Of a stretch of DNA of 64,000 nt, positions 1-8,081 are shown in pieces. Location: contig NZ_CP116339.1 in NCBI RefSeq assembly GCF_028198165.1, forward strand, positions 1,929,001 through 1,993,000. The letters run 5' to 3'. The notes under the pieces are model-generated. The model was not told the DNA's origin, searched no databases, and worked only from the letters and a program-made list of their open reading frames with translations. Both the position numbers and the translations under genes were made by a program. Positions within the stretch are counted from its first letter, which is position 1. Each line of letters begins with the position of its first letter. Source of the DNA: Pseudoxanthomonas sp. JBR18 (GTDB lineage: Bacteria; Pseudomonadota; Gammaproteobacteria; Xanthomonadales; Xanthomonadaceae).

Positions 1-263
1 CCGGCGGCCGGCATCATCGTGGACATCTCGGCGTAGGCCAGCGCCGCGCAGGCGCAGACGATGCCCGCCGCCAGGAAGGAGATCAGCACCGCCGGTCCTG
101 CCAGGTTGGCGCCCACACCGATCAGCGTGTAGATGCCGGTGCCGACGATGGCGCCGATCCCCAGCGCGATCAGGTGCGGCCAGCTCAGGGTGCGCTTGAG
201 CTGGCGTCCGGCCTCGTGGACGGTGACGGTGTTGATGTCTTTACGGCGCAGCCAGGCGGACAT
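1..263 (-). CDS. Amino-acid permease, APC superfamily (N-terminal part)
   Basis: Only the first 87 residues are in the window; the gene runs off the left edge. The start is the ATG at 261-263 on the minus strand. The protein opens with a charged cytoplasmic stretch (MSAWLRRKDI), then the glycine-rich first transmembrane segment typical of APC transporters (LIALGIGAIVGTGIY, about residues 29-43), where the unwound GxG region contacts the substrate amino-acid backbone. A second hydrophobic segment with AGPAVLISFL follows, then YAEMSTMMP, which matches the cationic amino-acid transporter branch of the family. From family knowledge it would be an inner-membrane amino-acid symporter; the substrate cannot be judged from this fragment. 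It is divergent from the ParD-like gene. Confidence 0.85.
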   Translation of the reverse strand, partial: MSAWLRRKDINTVTVHEAGRQLKRTLSWPHLIALGIGAIVGTGIYTLIGVGANLAGPAVLISFLAAGIVCACAALAYAEMSTMMPAA

Positions 264-485
264 GCGGGCCCCTTTGGAAACACGGAAAGTCCCCCAGTGT
301 GGCCGAATCGGCCCGCGGCTTGCACCCCGCCGGGCCTGCGGCCGCGCAAGCCCGGGGCTGGGGGCACGCGCGAAACGCCGCGCTCACCGCGTTCCAGCGC
401 GTCGCGCAGCGGTGGCCGCCTCGCTTGCGCAGGGATACACGAAACATATACGATTCATATATACCGAGCGTGTGGAGGTTTGCCG
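264..485. other. Divergent intergenic region, no gene seen
   Basis: This 222-bp stretch separates the permease start from the ParD-like start. I see no convincing short gene. Its right end is AT-rich, in contrast with its surroundings, and carries the inverted repeat listed separately. A possible -35 (TTGCGC at 425-430) lies before it. Confidence 0.5.
446..462. promoter_or_regulatory. AT-rich inverted repeat upstream of the ParD-like gene
   Basis: ATATA at 446-450 and TATAT at 458-462 form an inverted repeat with a 7-nt spacer, 23 nt before the ParD-like start. It is a conspicuous AT island in GC-rich DNA and overlaps any plausible -10 element. ParD-type antitoxins commonly bind such palindromes to repress their own operon, so autoregulation is a reasonable inference, not shown. 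Confidence 0.4.
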
Positions 486-698
486 ATGGGCATCGTCAAC
501 ATCGATGACGAATTGCACGATCAGCTGCGTCGCGCCTGCAAGGTCAGCAGCCGCTCGATCAACGCGCAGGCCAACTTCTGGATCAAGGTCGGGATGCTGT
601 GCGAACTGCATCCGGAGCTGAGCTTCCAGCAGATCGTCGCCAGTGAGCTGCGTGCCGCCGGCGTGCAGCCGCAAGCGCTGCGCAGCGGGCGCGCGTGA
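486..698 (+). CDS. ParD-like antitoxin-family protein
   Basis: A 70-residue protein starting at the ATG at 486, behind a GGAGG-type ribosome site at about 473. The N-terminus (MGIVNIDDELHDQLRRACKV) is a ribbon-helix-helix-like opening: a short beta strand, then an amphipathic helix. The following SRSINAQANFWIKVG resembles the ParD_like family (Pfam ParD_like), whose members look like antitoxins of type II systems. No ParE toxin follows. The stop overlaps the GTG start of the methionine aminopeptidase gene by 4 nt, so the two are translationally coupled. The family is named from antitoxin similarity only. Whether it binds DNA or the aminopeptidase is not known from sequence. Confidence 0.75.
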   Translation: MGIVNIDDELHDQLRRACKVSSRSINAQANFWIKVGMLCELHPELSFQQIVASELRAAGVQPQALRSGRA

Positions 699-1471
699 TC
701 AAGAGCACAGAGGAACTGGCGCGGATGGCCCGCGCCGGCGCGCTGCTGGCGCAGGTCTTCGACGCGCTGGGCCAACAGCGGCTGGAAGGCCGCAGCACGA
801 TGGAGCTCAACGACTTTGTCGAGCGCATGATCGTCGACGAACTGCATGCTCGGCCGGCCAGCAAGGGGCAGTACGGGTTCCCCTACGTGCTCAATGCCTC
901 CATCGACGATGTGGTCTGCCACGGCGTGCCCGCGCACGAGGATGTGCTGCGCAGCGGGCAGATCGTCAATCTCGACATCACCCTGGAGAAGGATGGCTAC
1001 CTCGCCGATTCCAGCACCACCTATCTGGTGGGCGAGGTGAGCTACCAGGCGCGGCGGCTGGTGTCAGCGGCCTACCAGGCCATGTGGAAAGGCATTGCCG
1101 CCGTGCGGCCGGGTGCGCGGTTGGGCGACATCGGCCATGCCATCGCCCATGAGGCGCGCGGACAGGGCTACAGCGTGGTGCGCGAGTATTGCGGTCACGG
1201 CATCGGCCGGGAGATGCATGAAGATCCGCAGATCCTGCACCACGGCCGTCCCGGCACCGGGCTGGTGCTGGAGGAGGGCATGACCTTCACCATCGAGCCG
1301 ATGCTCAACCAGGGCAGGGCGGCGATCCGGTCCAAGCCGGAGCAGTGGCCGGTGTACACGCGGGACGGCAAGCTTTCGGCGCAGTTCGAGCACACCGTGG
1401 CCGTCACCCGAACCGGCGTGGACGTGCTGACGCTGCGCCCGGGCGAGCGCCCGCTGTGCGCGCTGGGCTGA
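695..1471 (+). CDS. map: Type I methionine aminopeptidase
   Basis: 258 residues, GTG start at 695 overlapping the previous stop. It removes the initiator methionine from nascent proteins in the cytoplasm. The pita-bread fold ligands are all in register with the E. coli enzyme, three residues earlier: Asp94 (NLD), Asp105, His168 (YCGHGIG), Glu201 (TIEPM) and Glu232 (FEHT). The substrate-side His79-equivalent is in VVCHGVP. The metal site is intact, so this should be an active enzyme. Because Map is essential and xanthomonads usually carry a main copy near rpsB, this copy, coupled to a ParD-like gene, is probably a second specialised one; that is an inference about genes outside the window. Confidence 0.92.
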   Translation: MIKSTEELARMARAGALLAQVFDALGQQRLEGRSTMELNDFVERMIVDELHARPASKGQYGFPYVLNASIDDVVCHGVPAHEDVLRSGQIVNLDITLEKDGYLADSSTTYLVGEVSYQARRLVSAAYQAMWKGIAAVRPGARLGDIGHAIAHEARGQGYSVVREYCGHGIGREMHEDPQILHHGRPGTGLVLEEGMTFTIEPMLNQGRAAIRSKPEQWPVYTRDGKLSAQFEHTVAVTRTGVDVLTLRPGERPLCALG

Positions 1472-1501
1472 GGCGAGCTGATCGGCCGGCGAGGCCGTAG
1501 C

Positions 1502-1564
1502 TCAGGCGGTTGGAGGCATCGCCGACCCGCGCCGCATCAGACTGAAATCCATCGGCATGTGCGA
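1502..1564 (-). pseudogene. C-terminal fragment of a LacI-family regulator gene
   Basis: The minus strand here encodes MPMDFSLMRRGSAMPPTA and a stop. The intact LacI regulator at 3503-4507 ends in LDFSLMLRGSTAPPPA. The DNA also matches, for example GCATCAGACTGAAATCC here against GCATCAGGCTGAAATCC there, and the similarity runs to the stop codon. Upstream of these about 19 codons the frame stays open but reads as arginine- and alanine-rich non-coding sequence with no LacI similarity I can see. I take it as the remnant of a second LacI-type gene or of a partial duplication. Confidence 0.5.
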
Positions 1565-1833
1565 CGCGCTTGCGGGCAGGCAGCTTGCATCGTGCGACAA
1601 CGCCATCGAGCGCCACATCGCGCAACGGGCCTGGGCGGGGTGCGGTGCTTCATGCCGGGTCGACGTGGCCGCGCGCAGGCTTGGTCGCGGTCTCTCGGCT
1701 GCGCGTCCCGCGCCAGGCCCCGGGGCACTGCACCGGTCCGGTCCCTTCGCCAGTGACATGGCAGCGGATGCGGGCCTCCCGATCACGCGCTGACGCAGCC
1801 GCGAAACAGCGCCTCGCCGGAGAAGTCACAAGC
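1565..1833. other. Intergenic region before the glutamate-synthase-like gene
   Basis: About 270 bp with no recognisable gene. It contains the ribosome-binding site of the next gene (GGAGAAG, about 10 nt before the ATG at 1834). No clear promoter or structured RNA was seen. Confidence 0.4.
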
Positions 1834-3408
1834 ATGTGGCGTTACCTGTTCTATGCCCTGTCGCTGGTCGCCATCGTGCTGGTCGCGGCCCTGATCCCTT
1901 CCCACCCCGGCGCCGCCTGGGCGCTGCTGGCGATCCTGCCCCTGATCGCACTGGGCGTGTACGACATCGCCTCGCCACGCAACGTGCTGTCGAACTACCC
2001 GGTGATCGGCCACCTGCGTTACATCATGGAGTTCATCAGTCCGGAGATCCGCCAGTACTTCCTGGAGGATGACAAGAGCGGCCGGCCGTTCAATCGCCAG
2101 CAACGCGATCTGATCAAGGCGCGCGCGGCCGGCAGCAGCGGGACCCACCCGTTCGGCACAGAATACGACGTGTTTCAGTCCGGCTTCGACTTCGCCTTGC
2201 ACTCGCTCGATGTGAAGCAGGTGCCCAAGACCGCCGAGCGGATCAGCGTCGGTGGACCACAATGCGATCACCCCTACGACAGTTCGCGTCTGAACATCTC
2301 GGCGATGAGCTTTGGCGCATTGAGCAGCCACGCGGTGCTGGCGATGAACAAGGGCGCGGCAATGGGCGGCTTCGCCCAGGACACCGGCGAAGGCGGCCTT
2401 ACGCCCTATCACCTGGAACACGGCGCGGATGTGATCTGGGAGATCGGCTCGGGCTATTTCGGCTGCCGCACCCAGGACGGTCGCTTCGACGACGAGGACT
2501 TCCGCAAGAAGGCCAGCAACTCGCTGGTGAAGATGATCGAGATCAAGCTCTCGCAGGGCGCCAAGCCCAGCCACGGCGGCATGTTGCCCGGCTCCAAGGT
2601 CAACGCCGAGATCGCGCGCATCCGCGAGGTGCCGCAGGGCCAGGACTGCCTGTCGCCTGCGGCACACCCGGAATTCAACACCCCGCGCGGGCTGCTCGAC
2701 TTCGTCGCACGGCTGCGTGGCCTGTGCGGCGGCAAGCCGGTCGGCTTCAAGCTGTGCATCGGCCGGCGCAGCGAGTTCCTGGGCATCTGCAAGGCGATGC
2801 TGGCGACCGGCATCTTGCCCGACTTCATCACCGTCGACGGGGCCGAGGGCGGCACCGGTGCGGCGCCGGTGGAACTGTCCGACCGGCTCGGCCTGACCAT
2901 CAACGAAGCCTTGCCCTTCGTGCACAGCGCGCTGGTCGGCTGCGGCCTGCGCGACAAGATCCGGGTGATCGCCAGCGGCAAGGTGGTGACCGGTTTCGAC
3001 ATGGTGCACAAGATCGCCATCGGCGCGGACATCTGTAATGTGGCCCGGCCGATGATGTTCGCGGTCGGCTGCATCCAGGCGCTGCGCTGCCACACCAACA
3101 CCTGCCCCACCGGCGTGGCCACCCAGGACAAGCGACGCGCCCGCGCGCTGAAGATCGACGACCGCGCCGAACACGTGAAGCGCTACCACCGCGCCACGCT
3201 CGACAGCTTCATCGAGATCACTGGCGCGATGGGCGCGGCCGATCCGGCGCAGCTGACCCCGCAGCACATCCTGCACCGCATGCCCGATCAGCAGGCGCGC
3301 GATTACGGACAGCTGCATCGCTACCTGCGTCCGGGCGAATTGCTGTCAGAGCCGGTGCCGGACCCGTTCGCCGACGATTGGGCCCGCGCCAGCGCCGAGC
3401 ACTTCTAA
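1834..3408 (+). CDS. Membrane-anchored FMN-binding glutamate synthase family protein
   Basis: 524 residues. I chose the ATG at 1834 because GGAGAAG precedes it and the protein then opens with two hydrophobic segments (about residues 4-22 and 27-45), as in family members. The rest is the FMN-binding central domain of glutamate synthase large subunit (GltB type): GMLPGSKVN, the flavin loop DGAEGGTGAAP, ASGKVVTGFD, and the cysteine cluster CIQALRCHTNTCPTG that holds the 3Fe-4S centre in true glutamate synthases. The glutaminase and GXGXG domains of GltB are absent, so it cannot use glutamine by the classical route. The physiological substrate of these lone domains is unsettled; an oxidoreductase role at the membrane is the safest reading. 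It ends convergent with the LacI gene. Confidence 0.88.
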   Translation: MWRYLFYALSLVAIVLVAALIPSHPGAAWALLAILPLIALGVYDIASPRNVLSNYPVIGHLRYIMEFISPEIRQYFLEDDKSGRPFNRQQRDLIKARAAGSSGTHPFGTEYDVFQSGFDFALHSLDVKQVPKTAERISVGGPQCDHPYDSSRLNISAMSFGALSSHAVLAMNKGAAMGGFAQDTGEGGLTPYHLEHGADVIWEIGSGYFGCRTQDGRFDDEDFRKKASNSLVKMIEIKLSQGAKPSHGGMLPGSKVNAEIARIREVPQGQDCLSPAAHPEFNTPRGLLDFVARLRGLCGGKPVGFKLCIGRRSEFLGICKAMLATGILPDFITVDGAEGGTGAAPVELSDRLGLTINEALPFVHSALVGCGLRDKIRVIASGKVVTGFDMVHKIAIGADICNVARPMMFAVGCIQALRCHTNTCPTGVATQDKRRARALKIDDRAEHVKRYHRATLDSFIEITGAMGAADPAQLTPQHILHRMPDQQARDYGQLHRYLRPGELLSEPVPDPFADDWARASAEHF

Positions 3409-3502
3409 GGCGGCCGATATCCGCGGGGCCCGTGCGCGTCTCAAGGGCAACGCAGTGTGCGCCGCGTAGCTCGAGCATGCCTTGGCGAGAGCAGACCGAG
3501 AC

Positions 3503-4507
3503 TCAGGCGGGCGGCGGCGCCGTCGATCCACGAAGCATCAGGCTGAAATCCAGCGTCTGCTGCAGCGGCGTCTGGGTCGCGGCGATGATGGCCAACAGCA
3601 GGTTGACCGCACGCATGCCGATCTCGCGCATCGGCTGGGCGATGGTGGTCAACGGGGGGCTGAGGTAGCGCGAGGACGCCAGATCATCGAAGCCGACGAC
3701 GGAGAAGTCGTGCGGGACGCGCATGCCGTGTTCGCGGCACGCGGCCAGCACGCCCAGCGCCATCTGGTCGCTGAAACAGAAGGCCGCGGTCGGCGGCGCT
3801 GGGCGATCGAGCCAAGTGCAGGCGGCTGCGTGGCCGGACTCGACCGAGAAATCGCCGGGCACCAGCTGCAGCTGGCGCATGCGGCCCCGCGCCCTGGCCG
3901 CGACCTTGACGCCTTCCAGGCGCTGCCGGTGCAAAGGGTTGTCCGGTGGGCCGCCGACCACCGCGATGCGCTCGTGCCCCAGCGCGTAGAGATGCTCCAT
4001 CGCCGCGCGTGCCGCCGCCGCGTTGTCGATGTGCACGCTGGGGATGCCGAGCGCGGGGTCGAACTCGCAGCCGTTGACCACCGGTGCTGCGGCGCCGCGC
4101 TGCCTGACGATCTGGCGTGCCGTCGGCGGCAGCCGGTGGCCCAGCACGATCAGCCCATCGGCCTCGTTGCGGCGGAGCATCTGCGCATAGCGTTCCTCGC
4201 GCTCGGGCAGGTGCTGGGTATCGCCCAGCAGGACGGCGTAGTCGGCGGCCTGTGCGGCTTCTTCGGCGCCCTGCAGGATCTGCGCGAAGAAGGGATTGGC
4301 GATGTCCGGCACGGTGACCAGGATCTTGCCGCTGCGCTGGGTCTTGAGCGTCCTGGCCGCGGCATTGGGCATGTACCCCAGCGCAGTGACGGCCTGCTCG
4401 ATGCGCGCGCGCGTTTCCGGCAGCACCTTTTCCGGGCGCGACAGCGCACGCGAGACCGTGCCAGCCGACACGCCTGCGTGTTTTGCGATGTCGTAGATGG
4501 TCGGCAT
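3503..4507 (-). CDS. LacI-family transcriptional regulator
   Basis: 334 residues. The N-terminal helix-turn-helix is textbook (YDIAKHAGVSAGTVSRAL, residues 4-21), followed by the hinge helix region NAAARTLKTQRSG, then a periplasmic-binding-protein-like sugar domain (VTVPDIANPFFAQILQGAE; VVGFDDLASSRYLSPPLTTI). It probably represses a carbohydrate regulon and releases DNA on binding a sugar. It is divergent from the isomerase gene at 4602, with two palindromes in the shared region, one of which recurs before the minus-strand half of the locus. The inducer is not evident; a keto-sugar or the glycoside processed by the neighbours is the obvious guess. Confidence 0.93.
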   Translation of the reverse strand: MPTIYDIAKHAGVSAGTVSRALSRPEKVLPETRARIEQAVTALGYMPNAAARTLKTQRSGKILVTVPDIANPFFAQILQGAEEAAQAADYAVLLGDTQHLPEREERYAQMLRRNEADGLIVLGHRLPPTARQIVRQRGAAAPVVNGCEFDPALGIPSVHIDNAAAARAAMEHLYALGHERIAVVGGPPDNPLHRQRLEGVKVAARARGRMRQLQLVPGDFSVESGHAAACTWLDRPAPPTAAFCFSDQMALGVLAACREHGMRVPHDFSVVGFDDLASSRYLSPPLTTIAQPMREIGMRAVNLLLAIIAATQTPLQQTLDFSLMLRGSTAPPPA

Positions 4508-4534
4508 GGCTCAGTCCGGCAGCGCCCGATGCGA

Positions 4535-4549
4535 TGCACAACGTGTGCA
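4535..4549. promoter_or_regulatory. Inverted repeat near the LacI start, possible autoregulatory operator
   Basis: TGCACA and TGTGCA flank a 3-nt centre (ACG), 28 nt before the LacI start codon. The outer TGCA...TGCA halves match those of the stronger palindrome at 4573-4586, so it may be a second, weaker site for the same repressor. Confidence 0.4.
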
Positions 4550-4572
4550 CCGAGGGTCCCATGCTAGGATCG

Positions 4573-4586
4573 TGCAATCGATTGCA
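4573..4586. promoter_or_regulatory. LacI-type operator TGCAATCGATTGCA (copy 1)
   Basis: A perfect 14-bp palindrome with the central CG step typical of LacI-family operators, 15 nt before the isomerase start at 4602 and 65 nt before the divergent LacI start. The identical 14-mer recurs at 13311-13324 ahead of the minus-strand dehydrogenase genes. Position and identity suggest both belong to the regulator encoded at 3503-4507. Confidence 0.75.
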
Positions 4587-4601
4587 TCAAGGCAAATCCG
4601 C

Positions 4602-5654
4602 ATGCGAACGCTCAAGGGTCCGGCGCTGTTCCTGGCGCAGTTCATTGGGGACACATCTCCTTTCAACCGATTGGACACCCTGGCGCAATGGGCCTCGGGC
4701 CTTGGCTATTCTGGGGTACAGGTCCCGACCAGCGCGCCGCATATTTTCGATCTTGCGCAGGCGGCGGAGAGCCAGACCTACTGTGATGATGTGACCGGCA
4801 TGCTGGCCGAGCACGGCATCCAGATCACCGAGCTGTCCACGCACCTGCAAGGCCAGCTGGTCGCGGTGCATCCGGCCTACGACAGCCTGTTCGACGGCTT
4901 TGCCCCGCAGGACAAGCGCGGCGATCCGGCCGCGCGCCAGGCCTGGGCGGTGGAGCAACTCAAGCTGGCGGCCAAGGCCAGCCAGCGCCTGGGCCTGACC
5001 GCGCATGCCACGTTCTCCGGCGCCCTGGTCTGGCCGTACATGTATCCCTGGCCGCAGCGTCCGCCCGGTTTGGTGGACGAAGCCTTCGCCGAACTGGGCC
5101 GCCGCTGGCGCCCGATCCTGGAGGTGTTCGACCAACACGGCGTGGATCTTTGCTACGAAATCCACCCGGGCGAAGACCTGCACGATGGTGCGACGTTCGA
5201 GCGCTTTTTGGAGGTGGTCGACCACCACCCGCGCGCCAAGATCCTCTACGACCCCAGCCACCTGCTGCTGCAGCAGATGGACTACCTGGGTTTCATCGAT
5301 CGCTACCACCCCCGCATCGGCATCTTCCACGTCAAGGACGCCGAGTACCGCCCCAGTGCGCGCAGCGGCGTGTACGGCGGCTACGAGAACTGGATCGATC
5401 GCCCCGGCCGCTTCCGTTCGCTCGGCGACGGCCAGGTCGACTTCAAGGCGATCTTCTCCAAGTTCGCCCAGTACGACTTCCCCGGCTGGGCGGTGCTGGA
5501 ATGGGAGTGCTGCCTGAAGCATCCCGAAGATGGCGCGCGCGAGGGCGCGCGCTTCATCCGCGACCACCTGATCCGCGTGACCGAGCGCGCCTTCGACGAT
5601 TTCGCCGACAGCGGCGCCAGCCCGGAAGCGCTGCGCAAGATGCTGGGGCTTTGA
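4602..5654 (+). CDS. Sugar phosphate isomerase/epimerase family protein (TIM barrel, cytoplasmic)
   Basis: 350 residues from the ATG at 4602. An AP-endonuclease-2-like TIM barrel with no signal peptide. Metal-ligand motifs can be seen: LCYEIHPGEDLHD (Glu and His), KILYDPSHLLLQ (Asp and His), FHVKDAEY (His), and VLEWECC near the end. Family members isomerise or epimerise sugars, keto-sugars and inositols. It heads a four-gene plus-strand run with the transporter 33 bp downstream and sits directly behind the LacI operator. In a 3-keto-sugar pathway it would act on the imported keto-sugar, but the exact reaction is an inference. Confidence 0.82.
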   Translation: MRTLKGPALFLAQFIGDTSPFNRLDTLAQWASGLGYSGVQVPTSAPHIFDLAQAAESQTYCDDVTGMLAEHGIQITELSTHLQGQLVAVHPAYDSLFDGFAPQDKRGDPAARQAWAVEQLKLAAKASQRLGLTAHATFSGALVWPYMYPWPQRPPGLVDEAFAELGRRWRPILEVFDQHGVDLCYEIHPGEDLHDGATFERFLEVVDHHPRAKILYDPSHLLLQQMDYLGFIDRYHPRIGIFHVKDAEYRPSARSGVYGGYENWIDRPGRFRSLGDGQVDFKAIFSKFAQYDFPGWAVLEWECCLKHPEDGAREGARFIRDHLIRVTERAFDDFADSGASPEALRKMLGL

Positions 5655-5687
5655 TCCAATCTTGATACTGACCTGGGAGGGGAAGTC

Positions 5688-6908
5688 ATGACGTCCACCA
5701 TGTCGCGCCTGGGCGCGATGATGTTCCTGCAGTTCTTCATCTGGGGTGCGTGGTTCGTGACCCTGGGCACCTACCTGGTGCAGGGCCCGCTGCAGGCCAG
5801 CGCCGGCCAGGTCGCCACCGCGTTCCTGAGCCAGTCGATCGGTGCGATCGTTGCGCCGTTCTTGGTGGGCCTGATCGCCGACCGCTACTTCGCCGCCCAG
5901 CGCATCCTGGCGGTGCTGCACATCCTGGGCGCGGTGTTGATGTGGGGCGCTTCGGTGGCCACCAGCTTCGACACCTTCGCCGCCTGCGTGATGGGCTACA
6001 TGCTGCTGTTCATGCCGACCCTGGCGCTGGCCAACAGCATCGCCATGCGCCACATGCAGGTGCCGGAAAAGCAGTTCCCGCCCGTGCGCGTGGCCGGCAG
6101 TATCGGCTGGATCATCGCCGGCGTGCTGATCGGCTGGCTGGGCTGGGAGCAGGCGCACCGCCTGGAGCTCACTTTCCGCATGGCGGCCGGCGCCTCGCTG
6201 CTGCTGGGCCTCTACGCGCTGACCCTGCCGCACACCCCGCCGCTGGAGCAGCAGCGCAACGCCAAGCTCGGACAGATCCTCGGCCTGGACGCGCTGCGCC
6301 TGCTGAAGTCGCGCTCGTACCTGGTGTTCTTCCTGGCCTCGATCGCGATCTGCATCCCGCTGTCGTTCTATTACAACTTCACCAATCCCTATCTCAACGA
6401 CCTGGGTGTGCGCGGCGCCGCCGGCTTGCAGTCTCTGGGCCAGGTGTCCGAAGTACTGCTGATGCTGGCCATGCCGTTCCTGTTCGCGCGGCTGGGGGTC
6501 AAGACCATGCTGGCGCTGGGCATGGCCGCCTGGGTGGTGCGCTATGGCCTGTTCGCCTACGGCGACGCGGGCGCGGGCTTCGCGCTGCTGGTGGGCGGCA
6601 TCGTGCTGCACGGCATCTGCTATGACTTCTTCTTCGTTACCGGGCAGATCTACACCGACGCCCACGCCGGCCCAGCCTTCCGCAGCAGCGCGCAGGGTTT
6701 CATCACCCTGGCCACCTATGGCGTGGGCATGCTGATCGGCACCTTCCTGTCCGGTGCGGTGGTCGAGCACTACACCACCGCGGCCGGTCGCGACTGGCAG
6801 AGCATCTGGCTGTTCCCCGCCGGCGTGGCGCTGCTGGTGCTGATCGCCTTCCTGCTGCTGTTCCGCGACAAGCCGGTCGCGGCGGCCGCGGCGCCCACGA
6901 TGCATTGA
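5688..6908 (+). CDS. NupG-like MFS transporter (nucleoside:H+ symporter family)
   Basis: 406 residues with about 12 hydrophobic segments, behind a strong GGGAGGGGAAG ribosome site. The opening SRLGAMMFLQFFIWGAWFVT and IGAIVAPFLVGLIADRYFA match the Nuc_H_symport (NupG/XapB) family. In carbohydrate loci these proteins often carry sugars rather than nucleosides. Its place between two sugar-enzyme genes suggests it imports the sugar or keto-sugar made outside the cytoplasm. The stop overlaps the Shine-Dalgarno region of the next gene, so the genes are one transcript. Confidence 0.85.
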   Translation: MTSTMSRLGAMMFLQFFIWGAWFVTLGTYLVQGPLQASAGQVATAFLSQSIGAIVAPFLVGLIADRYFAAQRILAVLHILGAVLMWGASVATSFDTFAACVMGYMLLFMPTLALANSIAMRHMQVPEKQFPPVRVAGSIGWIIAGVLIGWLGWEQAHRLELTFRMAAGASLLLGLYALTLPHTPPLEQQRNAKLGQILGLDALRLLKSRSYLVFFLASIAICIPLSFYYNFTNPYLNDLGVRGAAGLQSLGQVSEVLLMLAMPFLFARLGVKTMLALGMAAWVVRYGLFAYGDAGAGFALLVGGIVLHGICYDFFFVTGQIYTDAHAGPAFRSSAQGFITLATYGVGMLIGTFLSGAVVEHYTTAAGRDWQSIWLFPAGVALLVLIAFLLLFRDKPVAAAAAPTMH

Positions 6909-6919
6909 GGAGCCGAATG

Positions 6920-8047
6920 ATGAGCAAGCTCGGAGTCGCCATTCTCGGCACCGGCATGATCGGCGCGGTGCATCGCCGCGCCGCGCTGCTGGCGGGCGCG
7001 ACCCTGCGCGGGGTGATGGCCTCATCGCCTGCCCGTGGCCAGGAAGTCGCGCAGGACTGGGGCGTGCCGAAGGCGTATGCCGACCTCGATGCGGTCATCG
7101 CCGACCCGCAGGTGCAGGTGGTGCACGTGTGCACGCCCAACCACCTGCACCGCGCGATGGCGCAGGCCGCGCTGGAAGCCGGCAAGCATGTGATCTGCGA
7201 AAAGCCCCTCGCCACGACCCTGGAAGACGCGCAGGCGCTGGCCGCGCTGGCGCAGTCCACCGGCCTGGTGGCCACGGTGCCGTTCGTCTACCGCTACCAC
7301 CCGGTCGTGCGCGAGGCCCGCGCGCGCATCGCCGATGGTGAGCTGGGCCCGCTGCGCCTGATCCACGGCAGCTATCTGCAGGACTGGCTGCTGGATCCGG
7401 CCAGCAACAACTGGCGCGTCGATCCCGCCTTGGGCGGCACTTCGCGCGTGTTCGCCGACATCGGCTCGCACTGGTGCGATCTGGTGGAGTGGGTCGGCGG
7501 CGAGCGCTTTGCCGAAGTCAGCGCGGCGTTCGAAACGGTCATCGCCCAGCGCGCCGTCGCCGCGGGCAAGAGTTTCGCCACGCCCGCGGCGGGTGGGCAG
7601 ACCCAGGCCGTCTCCAGCGAGGACGTGGCCGCGGCGATGTTCAAGACCGGCGCCGGCACGCTGGCCACGCTGACGGTGAGCCAGGTCTCGGCCGGGCGTC
7701 GCAACCGGCTGTGGTTCGAGATCGACGGCGCCAAGGCCAGCGTGGCCTTCGATCAAGAGGACTGCGAGCGCCTGTGGATCGGCCGGCCCGACCAGCGCGA
7801 GGAGATCTTCGTGCGCGGCCCGGGTGCGGGCAGCGCCGAACAGCGTCGGCTGTCCTCGCTGCCGGCCGGCCACGCGCAGGGCTATGCCCAGTGCTTCGAG
7901 GCCTTCGTCGCCGACACCTATCGCGCCATCGCCGGGCAAACGCCTGAAGGCTTGCCGACCTTTGCCGACGGCCTGCGCTCGGCGCGCATCGTCGAGGGCG
8001 TGATCGCCTCGGCGCGCACGCGCGCCTGGACCCACATCGACGCGTGA
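6920..8047 (+). CDS. Gfo/Idh/MocA family NAD(P)-dependent oxidoreductase
   Basis: 375 residues from the ATG at 6920; the ATG at 6917 is also possible. I prefer 6920 because GAGGAG lies 7 nt before it. The N-terminal Rossmann fold (LGVAILGTGMIGAVH) is followed by the family motif ICEKPLA, whose Lys takes part in hydride transfer, and by a C-terminal dimerisation sheet (RVFADIGSHWCDL). Relatives oxidise or reduce sugars at C1, C2 or C3, including 3-keto-glucose. Within this locus it is a good candidate for reducing an imported 3-keto-sugar in the cytoplasm, or for C3 oxidation and reduction in glycoside cleavage. Substrate unproven. Confidence 0.9.
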   Translation: MSKLGVAILGTGMIGAVHRRAALLAGATLRGVMASSPARGQEVAQDWGVPKAYADLDAVIADPQVQVVHVCTPNHLHRAMAQAALEAGKHVICEKPLATTLEDAQALAALAQSTGLVATVPFVYRYHPVVREARARIADGELGPLRLIHGSYLQDWLLDPASNNWRVDPALGGTSRVFADIGSHWCDLVEWVGGERFAEVSAAFETVIAQRAVAAGKSFATPAAGGQTQAVSSEDVAAAMFKTGAGTLATLTVSQVSAGRRNRLWFEIDGAKASVAFDQEDCERLWIGRPDQREEIFVRGPGAGSAEQRRLSSLPAGHAQGYAQCFEAFVADTYRAIAGQTPEGLPTFADGLRSARIVEGVIASARTRAWTHIDA

Positions 8048-8081
8048 CCACGCGCCGCCATCCAATCCCCGGGAGGACACC

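Noticed and set aside
3503..4507. The LacI regulator as NagR for the site at 43215
   Set aside because: The palindromes beside this regulator are TGCAATCGATTGCA, unrelated to TGACAACGCTGTCA, so it more likely controls its own locus.
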